Shown piece after piece: positions 1-5,304 of a stretch of DNA of 6,358 nt. Every line of letters begins with the position of its first letter. Position 1 is the stretch's first letter. Origin of the DNA: Rhodospirillaceae bacterium (GTDB lineage Bacteria > Pseudomonadota > Alphaproteobacteria > Micavibrionales > UBA2020); the NCBI GenBank assembly GCA_003524565.1, contig DQGU01000178.1, positions 1-6,358 on the forward strand, read 5' to 3'. A program made the translations under genes and the position numbers. A model generated the notes under the pieces. It was given only the letters and a program-made list of their open reading frames with translations, did not search any database and was not told where the DNA came from.

Positions 1-223
1 GCCGTTCTTCACCAACTACCGTCCCCAGTTCTACTTCCGTACGACGGACGTTACCGGCATCGTTCAGCTGCCGGAAGGTGTCGAGATGGTTATGCCTGGC
101 GACAACGTCACGATGGACGTTGAACTGATCGCTCCGATCGCCATGGACGAAGGTCTGCGCTTCGCAATCCGCGAAGGTGGCCGTACCGTCGGCGCCGGCG
201 TCGTTGCGAAAATCGTTGAGTAA
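1..223 (+). CDS. tuf: Elongation factor Tu, C-terminal part (5' end outside window)
   Basis: The reading frame entering at base 2 encodes 73 residues ending in GAGVVAKIVE before TAA at 221-223. It contains the EF-Tu domain 3 signatures FFTNYRPQFYFRTTDVTG, VMPGDNVTMDVELI and RFAIREGGRTVGAGVVAKI. EF-Tu is a cytosolic GTPase that carries aminoacyl-tRNA to the ribosomal A site. Only part of the third domain, a beta barrel that contacts tRNA and EF-Ts, is visible here; the GTPase domain lies upstream of the window. The C-terminus is intact and matches the usual family end. The position directly before rpsJ matches the str-S10 arrangement (rpsL-rpsG-fusA-tuf-rpsJ) common in Proteobacteria, so rpsJ may be reached by read-through from tuf. 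Identification is near certain. Whether this is the only tuf copy in the genome cannot be told. Confidence 0.98.
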   Translation, partial: PFFTNYRPQFYFRTTDVTGIVQLPEGVEMVMPGDNVTMDVELIAPIAMDEGLRFAIREGGRTVGAGVVAKIVE

Positions 224-241
224 CGACTAATTTCCGCGCTC

Positions 242-266
242 GCCCCGCCGCCGCAAGCGGCGGGGC
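242..266 (+). promoter_or_regulatory. GC-rich hairpin in the tuf-rpsJ spacer
   Basis: A perfect 10-bp inverted repeat is seen: GCCCCGCCGC at 242-251 pairs with GCGGCGGGGC at 257-266, leaving a 5-base loop CGCAA. It lies 18 bases after the tuf stop and about 26 bases before the rpsJ Shine-Dalgarno sequence. The stem is as strong as that of an intrinsic terminator, but the downstream bases are purine-rich (GGCACGGGAAAAAAG) with no T-run on this strand, and the other side has no T-run for minus-strand transcripts either. I infer a partial attenuator, an mRNA processing or stability element, or a Rho-modulated site. It does not look like a simple terminator. The structure is directly visible but its function is unproven. 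Confidence 0.6.
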
Positions 267-305
267 AGGCACGGGAAAAAAGAAGAGAATAAAAGGTAGG
301 ATACA

Positions 306-614
306 ATGGAAGCGCAAAACATCCGGGTCAGACTTCGTGCATACGACCATCGCGTGCTCGATCAATCGACGAAGGAAATCGTAAACACGGCGAAAAGAAC
401 CGGTGCAGAAGTGCGCGGTCCGATTCCGCTGCCGACGCGAATTGAAAAATTCACCGTTCTGCGCTCGCCGCACGTCGACAAGAAATCCCGCGAACAGTTT
501 GAAATGCGGACGCACAAGCGTCTGCTGGATATCGTCAACCCCACCCCGCAGACCATCGACGCGCTGATGAAGCTCGATCTCGCGGCCGGCGTTGACGTCG
601 AAATCAAGCTCTAA
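306..614 (+). CDS. rpsJ: 30S ribosomal protein S10 (NusE)
   Basis: This encodes 102 residues, the usual S10 length. Conserved stretches include YDHRVLDQSTKEIVNTAKRTGA (part, residues 13-34), GPIPLPTRIEKFTVLRSPHV (38-57), and DKKSREQFEMRTHKRLLDI from 58 on, and the protein ends in LAAGVDVEIKL. S10 binds the 3' domain of 16S rRNA in the head of the small subunit. In its free form it is also NusE, which pairs with NusB in transcription antitermination and contacts NusG. The ATG at 306 has AAGG at 293-296 about 9 bases upstream and gives the standard N-terminus MEAQNIRVRL. It is the first gene of the S10 block; no L4-type leader of the E. coli kind is apparent, because tuf lies only 82 bases upstream. 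No anomalies are seen in the protein. Confidence 0.98.
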   Translation: MEAQNIRVRLRAYDHRVLDQSTKEIVNTAKRTGAEVRGPIPLPTRIEKFTVLRSPHVDKKSREQFEMRTHKRLLDIVNPTPQTIDALMKLDLAAGVDVEIKL

Positions 615-626
615 AAAGGAATAATC

Positions 627-656
627 CGCGCTGACGGGAAATGATCTGGCAGCGCG
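627..656 (+). promoter_or_regulatory. Inverted repeat in the rpsJ-rplC spacer
   Basis: CGCGCTG at 627-633 is complementary to CAGCGCG at 650-656, giving a 7-bp stem with a 16-base loop. The repeat lies between the rpsJ stop and the rplC ribosome binding site at 678-682. A slightly shifted register (CCGCG at 626-630 with CGCGG at 655-659) is also possible. There is no T-run after it, so it is unlikely to be an intrinsic terminator. A structured spacer or a protein or RNase target are alternatives. The pairing is seen; any role is inference. Confidence 0.4.
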
Positions 657-677
657 CGGCTTGAAAGTTAAGAAAGT

Positions 678-682
678 AAGGA
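678..682 (+). promoter_or_regulatory. Ribosome binding site that fixes the rplC start
   Basis: AAGGA sits 8 bases before the ATG at 691. An in-frame TTG at 661 has no comparable purine-rich site upstream (the preceding bases are GC-rich), and starting there would put this Shine-Dalgarno sequence inside the coding region. The ATG at 691 is therefore chosen. Confidence 0.8.
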
Positions 683-690
683 CCAAGAAA

Positions 691-1416
691 ATGCGTACCG
701 GTTTGATTGCACAAAAGCTCGGCATGTCCCGCGTCTTCGATGCGGAGGGCAAACACGTTCCCGTGACCGTGCTGAAAATGGACGAATGCCAAGTCGTCGC
801 CGTACAAACCCAGGAAAAGAACGGCTACACCGCTGTTCAGCTGGGCGCTGGCGAGAAAAAGGCGAAAAACGTCTCCCAAGGCGAGCGCGGCCATTTCGCG
901 AAAGCGAAAGTCGAGCCCAAGGCAAAAGTTGCTGAATTCCGCGTGAGCGAAGATGCCGTCCTCGAAGTCGGCGCCGAGCTTTGCGTCAGCCACTTCGTGC
1001 CCGGCCAGTTCGTCGATGTAACCGGTATCACGCTTGGTAAAGGCTACCAGGGTGTTATGAAACGCTGGAACTTCGGCGGCCTGCGCGCAACGCACGGTGT
1101 GTCGGTTTCCCACCGTTCGCCCGGTTCGACCGGTCAGCGCCAGTCTCCCGGCCGCGTTTTCAAAAACAAGAAAATGGCTGGTCACATGGGTAACGTCCAA
1201 CGCACCATTCAGAACCTGCGCGTGGTTGAAATCCACCCCGAGCAAGGCCTGATCGTCGTTGAAGGCGCCATCCCCGGCCACAAAGGCGCATGGCTGACCA
1301 TTAAAGACGCCGTCAAAAAGCCCCTGCCGAAAGAAGCACCGCAGCCCGCCGGCCTGAAAGGCAAGGCTCCTGCTGCTGCCGAAGCGCCGGCTGAATCCGC
1401 CGAAGCGCAGGCATAA
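691..1416 (+). CDS. rplC: 50S ribosomal protein L3
   Basis: This encodes 241 residues starting MRTGLIAQKLGMSRVF, the L3 start typical of Alphaproteobacteria. L3 is an early assembly protein that binds 23S rRNA and sends a long loop toward the peptidyl transferase centre. The loop region is recognisable as GVMKRWNFGG (121-130), THGVSVSHRSPGSTGQRQ (134-151) and KKMAGHMG (160-167). Gln151 aligns with the E. coli glutamine methylated by PrmB; whether it is modified here is unknown. The globular core ends near residue 212. The last roughly 29 residues are an Ala/Pro/Glu-rich tail (EAPQPAGLKGKAPAAAEAPA within it) absent from E. coli L3. The segment MGNVQRTIQNL differs from the common MGxERVTxQNL but has the same length. 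An in-frame TTG extension to 661 exists and was not accepted because it lacks a ribosome binding site. Confidence 0.97.
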   Translation: MRTGLIAQKLGMSRVFDAEGKHVPVTVLKMDECQVVAVQTQEKNGYTAVQLGAGEKKAKNVSQGERGHFAKAKVEPKAKVAEFRVSEDAVLEVGAELCVSHFVPGQFVDVTGITLGKGYQGVMKRWNFGGLRATHGVSVSHRSPGSTGQRQSPGRVFKNKKMAGHMGNVQRTIQNLRVVEIHPEQGLIVVEGAIPGHKGAWLTIKDAVKKPLPKEAPQPAGLKGKAPAAAEAPAESAEAQA

Positions 1417-1439
1417 GAGAATAGGGAAGGAATGGAGAG

Positions 1440-2057
1440 ATGAAAGTCGCCGTTAAAACACTCGAAAACAAGCAAGCTGGTGACATTGAGCTCAGCGATG
1501 CAATCTTCGGCCTGGAACCCCGCGCCGACGTACTGCACCGCATGGTCAACTGGCAGCTGGCAAAACGCCGCTCCGGCAACCACAAAACCAAAGGTGTCAG
1601 CGAAATCAGCGGTACCGGCAAAAAGCCGTTCAAGCAAAAAGGTACGGGTCATGCCCGTGCCGGTTCGCTCCGCAACGCCCAGCACCGTACCGGTGCGGTG
1701 ATTTTTGGCCCGCTCGTCCGCGACCACGCGCACGATATGCCGAAAGCCGTCCGCAAGCTGGCGCTGAAAGTCGCGCTGTCCACGAAGCAAAAAGAAGGCA
1801 AGCTTATCGTTATCGATACGGCGAAATCTTCCAGCCACAAAACGAAAGATATGGCGAAGACTCTGGCCACCCTCGGCTTGACGTCTGCGCTCATCATCGA
1901 CGAGACGCTGGATCAGAACTTCTTCCGCGCCGTGCGCAACATCCCGCTCATCGACGTTCTGCCCCAGAAAGGTATCAACGTTTACGACATCCTGCGCCGT
2001 GACACTCTCGTCCTGACGAAAGAAGCGGTCGCTCAACTGGAGGCCCGCCTGAAATGA
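1440..2057 (+). CDS. rplD: 50S ribosomal protein L4
   Basis: This encodes 205 residues, normal for L4. The N-terminal strand is followed by the extended loop (residues about 44-95) carrying KKPFKQKGTGHARAGS (61-76) and GAVIFGPLVRDHAHDMPKA (85-103). The globular Rossmann-like part then runs to the end, with KLIVIDTAK (121-129) and INVYDILRRDTLVLTKEAV (179-197). L4 is a primary 23S rRNA binder and its loop lines the nascent peptide exit tunnel with L22. In E. coli free L4 also represses its own operon by acting on the S10 leader; no equivalent leader is visible here. The ATG at 1440 is preceded by AAGGA at 1427-1431. In the tunnel loop, residue 71 is His (CAT) where Arg is usual, and neighbouring residues 79-84 (RNAQHRTG region) also depart from the frequent RAPQFRGG. 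The stop codon overlaps the rplW start in ATGA. Confidence 0.97.
   Translation: MKVAVKTLENKQAGDIELSDAIFGLEPRADVLHRMVNWQLAKRRSGNHKTKGVSEISGTGKKPFKQKGTGHARAGSLRNAQHRTGAVIFGPLVRDHAHDMPKAVRKLALKVALSTKQKEGKLIVIDTAKSSSHKTKDMAKTLATLGLTSALIIDETLDQNFFRAVRNIPLIDVLPQKGINVYDILRRDTLVLTKEAVAQLEARLK
2038..2043 (+). promoter_or_regulatory. rplW ribosome binding site inside the rplD 3' end
   Basis: TGGAGG lies within the last codons of rplD, 10 bases before the rplW ATG at 2054. Together with the ATGA overlap of stop and start it points to translational coupling of L4 and L23. Confidence 0.75.
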
Positions 2058-2377
2058 CCAAAGCAGCGAAAAAACAAGATCCGAAGCTCACCGAGCAGCT
2101 GTACGAGATGATCCGCACGCCGGTCATCACGGAAAAAGCGACGATGAACTCGCAGTACAACCAGATCACCTTCCGCGTTCCCCTGTGCGCTGACAAAGCG
2201 ACCATCAAGGACGCGGTCGAGGCTGTGTTCAAAGTGAAAGTGACGAAAGTCAACACCAGCACCCAGCTTGGCAAAACCAAGGTGTTCAAAGGCCGCAAGG
2301 CATTCCGCAGCGACAGCAAAAAAGCCATCGTGACCCTGGCCGAAGGCCAGCAGATCGACGTCGCCACCGGCGCCTGA
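2054..2377 (+). CDS. rplW: 50S ribosomal protein L23
   Basis: This encodes 107 residues, slightly longer than the usual 95-100, because of a lysine-rich N-terminal lead (MTKAAKKQDPKLTEQL). The family core follows: MIRTPVITEKATM (19-31), ITFRVPLCADKATIKDAVEA (38-57), VFKVKVTKVNT (58-68) and a C-terminal KKAIVTLAEGQQID (89-102). L23 binds domain III of 23S rRNA at the tunnel exit and is the main docking site for trigger factor and for the signal recognition particle. The exit-side glutamate known for trigger factor contact in the family lies in the N-terminal part of the core, but I cannot assign it residue by residue here. The gene is coupled to rplD by a 4-base overlap and followed by a 72-base spacer containing an inverted repeat. 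Confidence 0.96.
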   Translation: MTKAAKKQDPKLTEQLYEMIRTPVITEKATMNSQYNQITFRVPLCADKATIKDAVEAVFKVKVTKVNTSTQLGKTKVFKGRKAFRSDSKKAIVTLAEGQQIDVATGA

Positions 2378-2404
2378 TAATAACGGATAAGAATAATAAG
2401 GACC

Positions 2405-2428
2405 GGGACAGCGAACTGATGTTGTCCC
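2405..2428 (+). promoter_or_regulatory. Hairpin in the rplW-rplB spacer
   Basis: GGGACAGCG at 2405-2413 can pair with TGTTGTCCC at 2420-2428. This gives nine pairs, two of them G-U, with a 6-base loop AACTGA. It sits 9 bases before the rplB ribosome binding site at 2437. It is followed by CCAAAATTGAGG with no T-run, so it is not a standard terminator. It could shape translation initiation of rplB or serve as an autoregulatory or processing site. The structure is seen and the function is inferred. Confidence 0.5.
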
Positions 2429-2436
2429 CCAAAATT

Positions 2437-2443
2437 GAGGAAG
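2437..2443 (+). promoter_or_regulatory. Ribosome binding site that fixes the rplB start
   Basis: GAGGAAG lies 6-8 bases before the ATG at 2450. A longer reading from TTG at 2435 would overlap this site and add MRKSK before the universal L2 start MALKKYRPTSPG, so 2450 is the start. Confidence 0.85.
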
Positions 2444-2449
2444 AGTAAA

Positions 2450-3295
2450 ATGGCACTCAAAAAGTACCGTCCGACATCGCCCGGCATGCGCCAAATGGTG
2501 CGCGTTGACCGCAGCGAACTGTGGAAAGGCAAACCCGAGAAGACCCTTCTCGACAAGGACCACAACAACAACAAAGCCGGCCGTAACCACAAAGGTCGCA
2601 AGACCATGTGGCACCGTGGCGGCGGTCACAAGCAACGTTATCGCCTCATCGACTTCAAACGTCGCAAGTTCGACATCGAAGCGACGGTCGAGCGTCTGGA
2701 ATACGACCCGAACCGTACGGCTTGGATTGCGCTCGTGAAATACACGGACGGCGAGATGGCCTACATCCTGGCACCCCAGCGTTTGCAAGCAGGCGACAAA
2801 GTTGTCTCCGGCGAGCGCGCGGACATCCTGCCCGGCAACGCTATGCCCATCAAAAACATCCCCGTCGGTACGCTGGTTCACAACGTTGAACTGCATCCCG
2901 GCAAAGGCGGCCAGCTGGCGCGCTCCGCGGGTGCTTTCGTGCAAATCGTCGGCCGTGACAGCGGCATGACCCAGATTAAACTGGGTTCGGGCGAACTGCG
3001 CGTTGTCCGCGGCGATTGCATGGCAACCGTCGGCTCCGTTTCGAACGCAGACCATTCCAACACGGTTCTCGGCAAAGCCGGCCGCAAGCGTTGGATGGGC
3101 TGGAAGCCGGTTAACCGCGGCGTTGTGATGAACCCCATCGACCACCCGCATGGTGGTGGTGAAGGTAAATCCTCCGGCGGTCGTAACCCGGTCACCCCCT
3201 GGGGTAAACCGACCAAGGGCGCGAAAACCCGCAAAAACAAGGCAACGGATAAATACATTCTGCGCCGTCGTAAAAACAAACGTCTGGCGAAGTAA
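2450..3295 (+). CDS. rplB: 50S ribosomal protein L2
   Basis: This encodes 281 residues, close to the usual 273-280. In order: the N-terminal tail MALKKYRPTSPGMRQMVRVD, an OB-fold half with GGGHKQRYRLIDFKR (57-71) and ERLEYDPNRTAWIAL (81-95), an SH3-like half with GGQLARSAGAFVQIVGRD (153-170) and LGKAGRKRWMGWKP (207-220), and a C-terminal extension with MNPIDHPHGGGEGKSSGG (227-244) and VTPWGKPTKG (248-257). His232 aligns with E. coli His229, long discussed as important for peptidyl transferase activity, and is retained. L2 binds 23S rRNA, helps subunit association and tRNA placement, and is among the most conserved ribosomal proteins. A two-residue enlargement relative to E. coli with an Asn run (DKDHNNNKAGRNHKGR, 35-50) is the only notable length change. 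The GGGEGKSSGGRNPVTPWGKP signature supports Alphaproteobacteria. Confidence 0.98.
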   Translation: MALKKYRPTSPGMRQMVRVDRSELWKGKPEKTLLDKDHNNNKAGRNHKGRKTMWHRGGGHKQRYRLIDFKRRKFDIEATVERLEYDPNRTAWIALVKYTDGEMAYILAPQRLQAGDKVVSGERADILPGNAMPIKNIPVGTLVHNVELHPGKGGQLARSAGAFVQIVGRDSGMTQIKLGSGELRVVRGDCMATVGSVSNADHSNTVLGKAGRKRWMGWKPVNRGVVMNPIDHPHGGGEGKSSGGRNPVTPWGKPTKGAKTRKNKATDKYILRRRKNKRLAK

Positions 3296-3300
3296 GACAG

Positions 3301-3306
3301 AAGGAG
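3301..3306 (+). promoter_or_regulatory. Strong ribosome binding site for the GTG start of rpsS
   Basis: AAGGAG is followed 7 bases later by GTG at 3314. This good match supports the non-ATG start and would compensate for a weaker start codon. Confidence 0.85.
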
Positions 3307-3313
3307 AATTACA

Positions 3314-3601
3314 GTGGCACGTTCCGTACGGAAAGGTCCTTTTATCGATGGCTACCTGCTGAAAAAAGCAGAAAAAGCCCGTGCATCGACGCGTAACGAG
3401 GTTATCAAAACCTGGTCGCGCCGCTCCACCATTCTGCCGCAATTCATCGGGCTGACGTTCGGTGTTTACAACGGCCAGAAATTCATCCCGGTCCTCGTGA
3501 CGGATAACATGGTTGGTCACAAACTGGGCGAATTCGCCCCGACCCGCACGTTCTCCGCGCACACGGCAGCCGGTGCTGACAAGACCGCGAAAAAAGGATA
3601 A
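3314..3601 (+). CDS. rpsS: 30S ribosomal protein S19
   Basis: This encodes 95 residues (family usually 87-95). Signatures are MARSVRKGPFIDGYLLKK (1-18), WSRRSTILPQFIGLTFGVYN (34-53), and MVGHKLGEFAPTRTF (66-80), followed by a short basic tail ADKTAKKG. S19 forms a complex with S13 in the 30S head, contacts 16S rRNA and lies close to the A-site tRNA and an intersubunit bridge. The start codon is GTG, chosen because it gives the exact family N-terminus and follows a strong AAGGAG. Two positions differ from what I usually see: Arg6 in place of Trp or Lys in SVWKGP/SLKKGP, and Phe57 where the family generally has His (NGxxHxPV). The gene is 18 bases after rplB and 7 before rplV, consistent with co-translation. 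Confidence 0.97.
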   Translation: MARSVRKGPFIDGYLLKKAEKARASTRNEVIKTWSRRSTILPQFIGLTFGVYNGQKFIPVLVTDNMVGHKLGEFAPTRTFSAHTAAGADKTAKKG

Positions 3602-3608
3602 TTGAGAG

Positions 3609-4133
3609 ATGTCTAAAGTAGGTAAAAAATCTCATCGCAAGGACAATGAAGCCATTGCCAAAGCGCGTTACATCAAGGGTAGCGAACGCAAGTTGAACTT
3701 GCTTGCGCAGCTCATTCGCGGTAAAAGTGCCCAGCGCGCGCTGGTGGACCTTGAATTCGCACGCCGCCGCATGGCCGTCGATGTCAAAAAAGTCCTCGAA
3801 GCGGCCATTGCAAACGCCGAAAACAACCACAACCTCGACGTTGACCGTCTGTTTGTGAAAGAGGCGACCGTCGGCCGCACCATGACCATGGGTCGTTTCC
3901 ACGCCCGCGGCCGTGGCCGCAGCGCCGCCGTTGAAAAGCCGTTCAGCAACATCACCATCATTGTTGAAGAGCGCGCCGAAGGCGAAGACAAGAAAAAAGC
4001 CAAAGCCGCTAAAAAAGCAGCCAAGGCCGAAGCAGGCGACAAGCCCGCTAAAAAATCCGGTGGTGCGAAAGCCGCCAAAAAACCCGCCGCGAAAGCAAAA
4101 GCTGCCGCTGGCGAAAACACCACCGCTGAATAA
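3609..4133 (+). CDS. rplV: 50S ribosomal protein L22 with long Lys/Ala C-terminal tail
   Basis: This encodes 174 residues, against about 110-130 for most L22 proteins. The core is canonical: ARYIKGSERKLNLLAQLIRG (19-38), VKKVLEAAIANAENNHNLD (59-77), and the extended beta hairpin LFVKEATVGRTMTMGRFHAR (81-100) with GRGRSAAVEKPFSNITIIVE after it (101-120). The hairpin lines the exit tunnel opposite L4 and reaches its narrowest point. It is five residues longer between the FV and ITIIV strands than in E. coli, as in other Alphaproteobacteria I recall. From about residue 124 the protein becomes a low-complexity tail of roughly 50 residues with repeated AKAAKKAAKA, PAKKSGG and KPAAKAKAAA units, ending in ENTTAE. 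This is probably a disordered, basic, rRNA-contacting or solvent-exposed extension on the outside of the subunit. The tail is in frame and uses a codon mix like its neighbours. Confidence 0.96.
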   Translation: MSKVGKKSHRKDNEAIAKARYIKGSERKLNLLAQLIRGKSAQRALVDLEFARRRMAVDVKKVLEAAIANAENNHNLDVDRLFVKEATVGRTMTMGRFHARGRGRSAAVEKPFSNITIIVEERAEGEDKKKAKAAKKAAKAEAGDKPAKKSGGAKAAKKPAAKAKAAAGENTTAE

Positions 4134-4153
4134 GAAAGGCGCAGGAGAAAAAC

Positions 4154-4834
4154 ATGGGTCAGAAGGTTAACCCGATTGGTCTGAGACTTGGTATCAACCG
4201 CACATGGGACAGCCGCTGGTATGCGGGCAAGGACTATGCTGCGAAACTGCTGCAAGACATCAAACTGCGCGAGTTTGTCATGGACAAACTGAAGCAGGCG
4301 GGTGTTGCACGCGTTATTATCGAACGCGCGGCCAGCAAGACCAACGTGACCATTCATACGGCACGTCCGGGCGTGATTATCGGCAAAAAAGGCTCCGATA
4401 TCGAAAAACTGCGCAAAGACCTGTCGAAGTTCACGGGCGGCGAAGTCACCCTGAACATCGTCGAAATCCGCAAGCCCGAGCTGGACGCCCAGCTGGTTGC
4501 TGACGGTATCGCCCAGCAGCTGGAACGCCGTGTTTCCTTCCGCCGTGCGATGAAGCGTGCCGTTCAGTCCGCTCTGCGCCTGGGCGCCGGCGGTATCCGC
4601 GTTACCTGCGCCGGCCGTTTGGCGGGTGCTGAAATCGCCCGTACCGAATGGTACCGCGAAGGCCGCGTTCCCCTGCACACGCTGCGTGCGGATGTGGATT
4701 ACGCAACCTCCCGCGCTCTGACGACCTACGGCATCATCGGCGTAAAAGTCTGGATTTTCAAAGGCGAAATTCTGGGCCACGACCCGATGGCACGCGACAA
4801 GCGCATGCAGGACCAACAGCCTACGCGCGCATAA
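4154..4834 (+). CDS. rpsC: 30S ribosomal protein S3
   Basis: This encodes 226 residues, typical of S3 (about 210-240). The start MGQKVNPIGLRLG is invariant in the family. A type II KH domain follows with HTARPGVIIGKKGSDIEKL (68-86), whose GxxG loop is GKKG at 77-80. The C-terminal domain then carries RRAMKRAVQSALRLGAGGIR (130-149), GRLAGAEIARTEWYREGRVP (154-173) and YGIIGVKVWIFKGEILG (192-208). S3 sits at the mRNA entry of the 30S head with S4 and S5. Basic residues in the RRAMKR block have been linked to ribosomal mRNA helicase activity in E. coli and are kept here. The C-terminus after residue 208 is short and does not have the long lysine-rich tail of E. coli S3. AGGAG at 4143-4147 lies 6 bases before the ATG. 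Confidence 0.98.
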   Translation: MGQKVNPIGLRLGINRTWDSRWYAGKDYAAKLLQDIKLREFVMDKLKQAGVARVIIERAASKTNVTIHTARPGVIIGKKGSDIEKLRKDLSKFTGGEVTLNIVEIRKPELDAQLVADGIAQQLERRVSFRRAMKRAVQSALRLGAGGIRVTCAGRLAGAEIARTEWYREGRVPLHTLRADVDYATSRALTTYGIIGVKVWIFKGEILGHDPMARDKRMQDQQPTRA

Positions 4835-4870
4835 CTATCTGAAAAGATTGAATTAACAAGGAATACGACT

Positions 4871-5278
4871 ATGTTGTCACCGAAGAAAATGAAATTCCGC
4901 AAGGCGTTCAAAGGGCGCATTCACGGCGTTGCCACCTCCGGCCATTATCTGGCTTATGGCAGCTTCGGCCTGAAAGCGACGTCGCCCGAGCGTATTACGG
5001 CCCGTCAAATCGAGGCGGCCCGCCGTACGATTACCCGCCATATCAAGCGTCAAGGCCGCTTGTGGATCCGTATTTTCCCGGATGTTCCGGTATCTACGAA
5101 GCCGCTGGGCGCCCGTTTCGGTGGTGGTAAAGGTTCCCCGGAATTCTACGTCGCCCGCGTAAAACCTGGAAAAATCATGTTTGAGCTTGACGGGGTACCC
5201 CGTGAACTGGCAGAAGAGGCGTTCGAATTGGCCGCCGCGAAGCTGCCTATCAAGACCAGATTCGTCGCCCGCGACTAA
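4871..5278 (+). CDS. rplP: 50S ribosomal protein L16
   Basis: This encodes 135 residues, the standard L16 length. Motifs are MLSPKKMKFRKAFKGRIHG (1-19), ERITARQIEAARRTITRHIK (40-59), QGRLWIRIFPDVPVSTKP (61-78), GSPEFYVARVKPGKI (88-102) and a C-terminal AAAKLPIKTRFVARD. L16 is a late assembly protein near the A site, and its central loop approaches the elbow of the A- and P-site tRNAs. Arg82 aligns with E. coli Arg81, which is hydroxylated by the oxygenase YcfD in that organism; modification here is unknown. The following loop reads RFGGGKG, whereas E. coli has RMGKGKG and other Alphaproteobacteria I recall have RMGSGKG. AAGGAA at 4858-4863 precedes the ATG by 7 bases. The 36-base spacer after rpsC holds only a weak 4-bp hairpin. 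Confidence 0.97.
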   Translation: MLSPKKMKFRKAFKGRIHGVATSGHYLAYGSFGLKATSPERITARQIEAARRTITRHIKRQGRLWIRIFPDVPVSTKPLGARFGGGKGSPEFYVARVKPGKIMFELDGVPRELAEEAFELAAAKLPIKTRFVARD

Positions 5279-5304
5279 GAGAGCTAATTTAAGGTATTAA
5301 GAAA

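Noticed and set aside
661..690. TTG start extending L3 by ten residues
   Set aside because: No ribosome binding site upstream, and the family N-terminus starts at the ATG at 691, which has AAGGA at good spacing.
1432..1443. Three-codon reading frame ATG GAG AGA TGA just before rplD
   Set aside because: Its ATG lies in the rplD initiation region and overlaps the real start. It is too short to judge and is probably chance.
604..2036. Two antisense open frames opposite rplC and rplD
   Set aside because: Same cause: sense codon bias leaves the opposite strand open. No conserved product is recognisable.
2378..2396. AT-rich -10-like string (TAAGAATAAT) after rplW
   Set aside because: No -35-like element at proper distance; the upstream bases are GC-rich coding sequence.
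2435..2449. TTG start extending L2 by five residues
   Set aside because: The extension overlaps the Shine-Dalgarno sequence and precedes the universal MALKKYRPTSPG start.
2033..3562. Antisense open frame of about 509 codons opposite rplW-rplB-rpsS
   Set aside because: It lies fully opposite strongly conserved ribosomal genes, has no recognisable domain, and its openness follows from biased codon use in the sense genes, which removes stops in that frame.
4008..4021. A6 runs in the L22 and L29 tails as programmed frameshift sites
   Set aside because: The A-runs are read as AAA AAA in frame, not in the X XXY YYZ phase needed for -1 slippage, and no stimulatory structure or alternative product is evident.
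3668..4816. Antisense open frame of about 382 codons opposite rplV-rpsC
   Set aside because: Shadow of two conserved genes; the part opposite the L22 tail is a low-complexity Ala/Phe-rich stretch that mirrors Lys/Ala codons.
4837..4848. Small hairpin ATCT-GAAA-AGAT in the rpsC-rplP spacer
   Set aside because: Only four AT-rich pairs, easily expected by chance, despite the GAAA loop.
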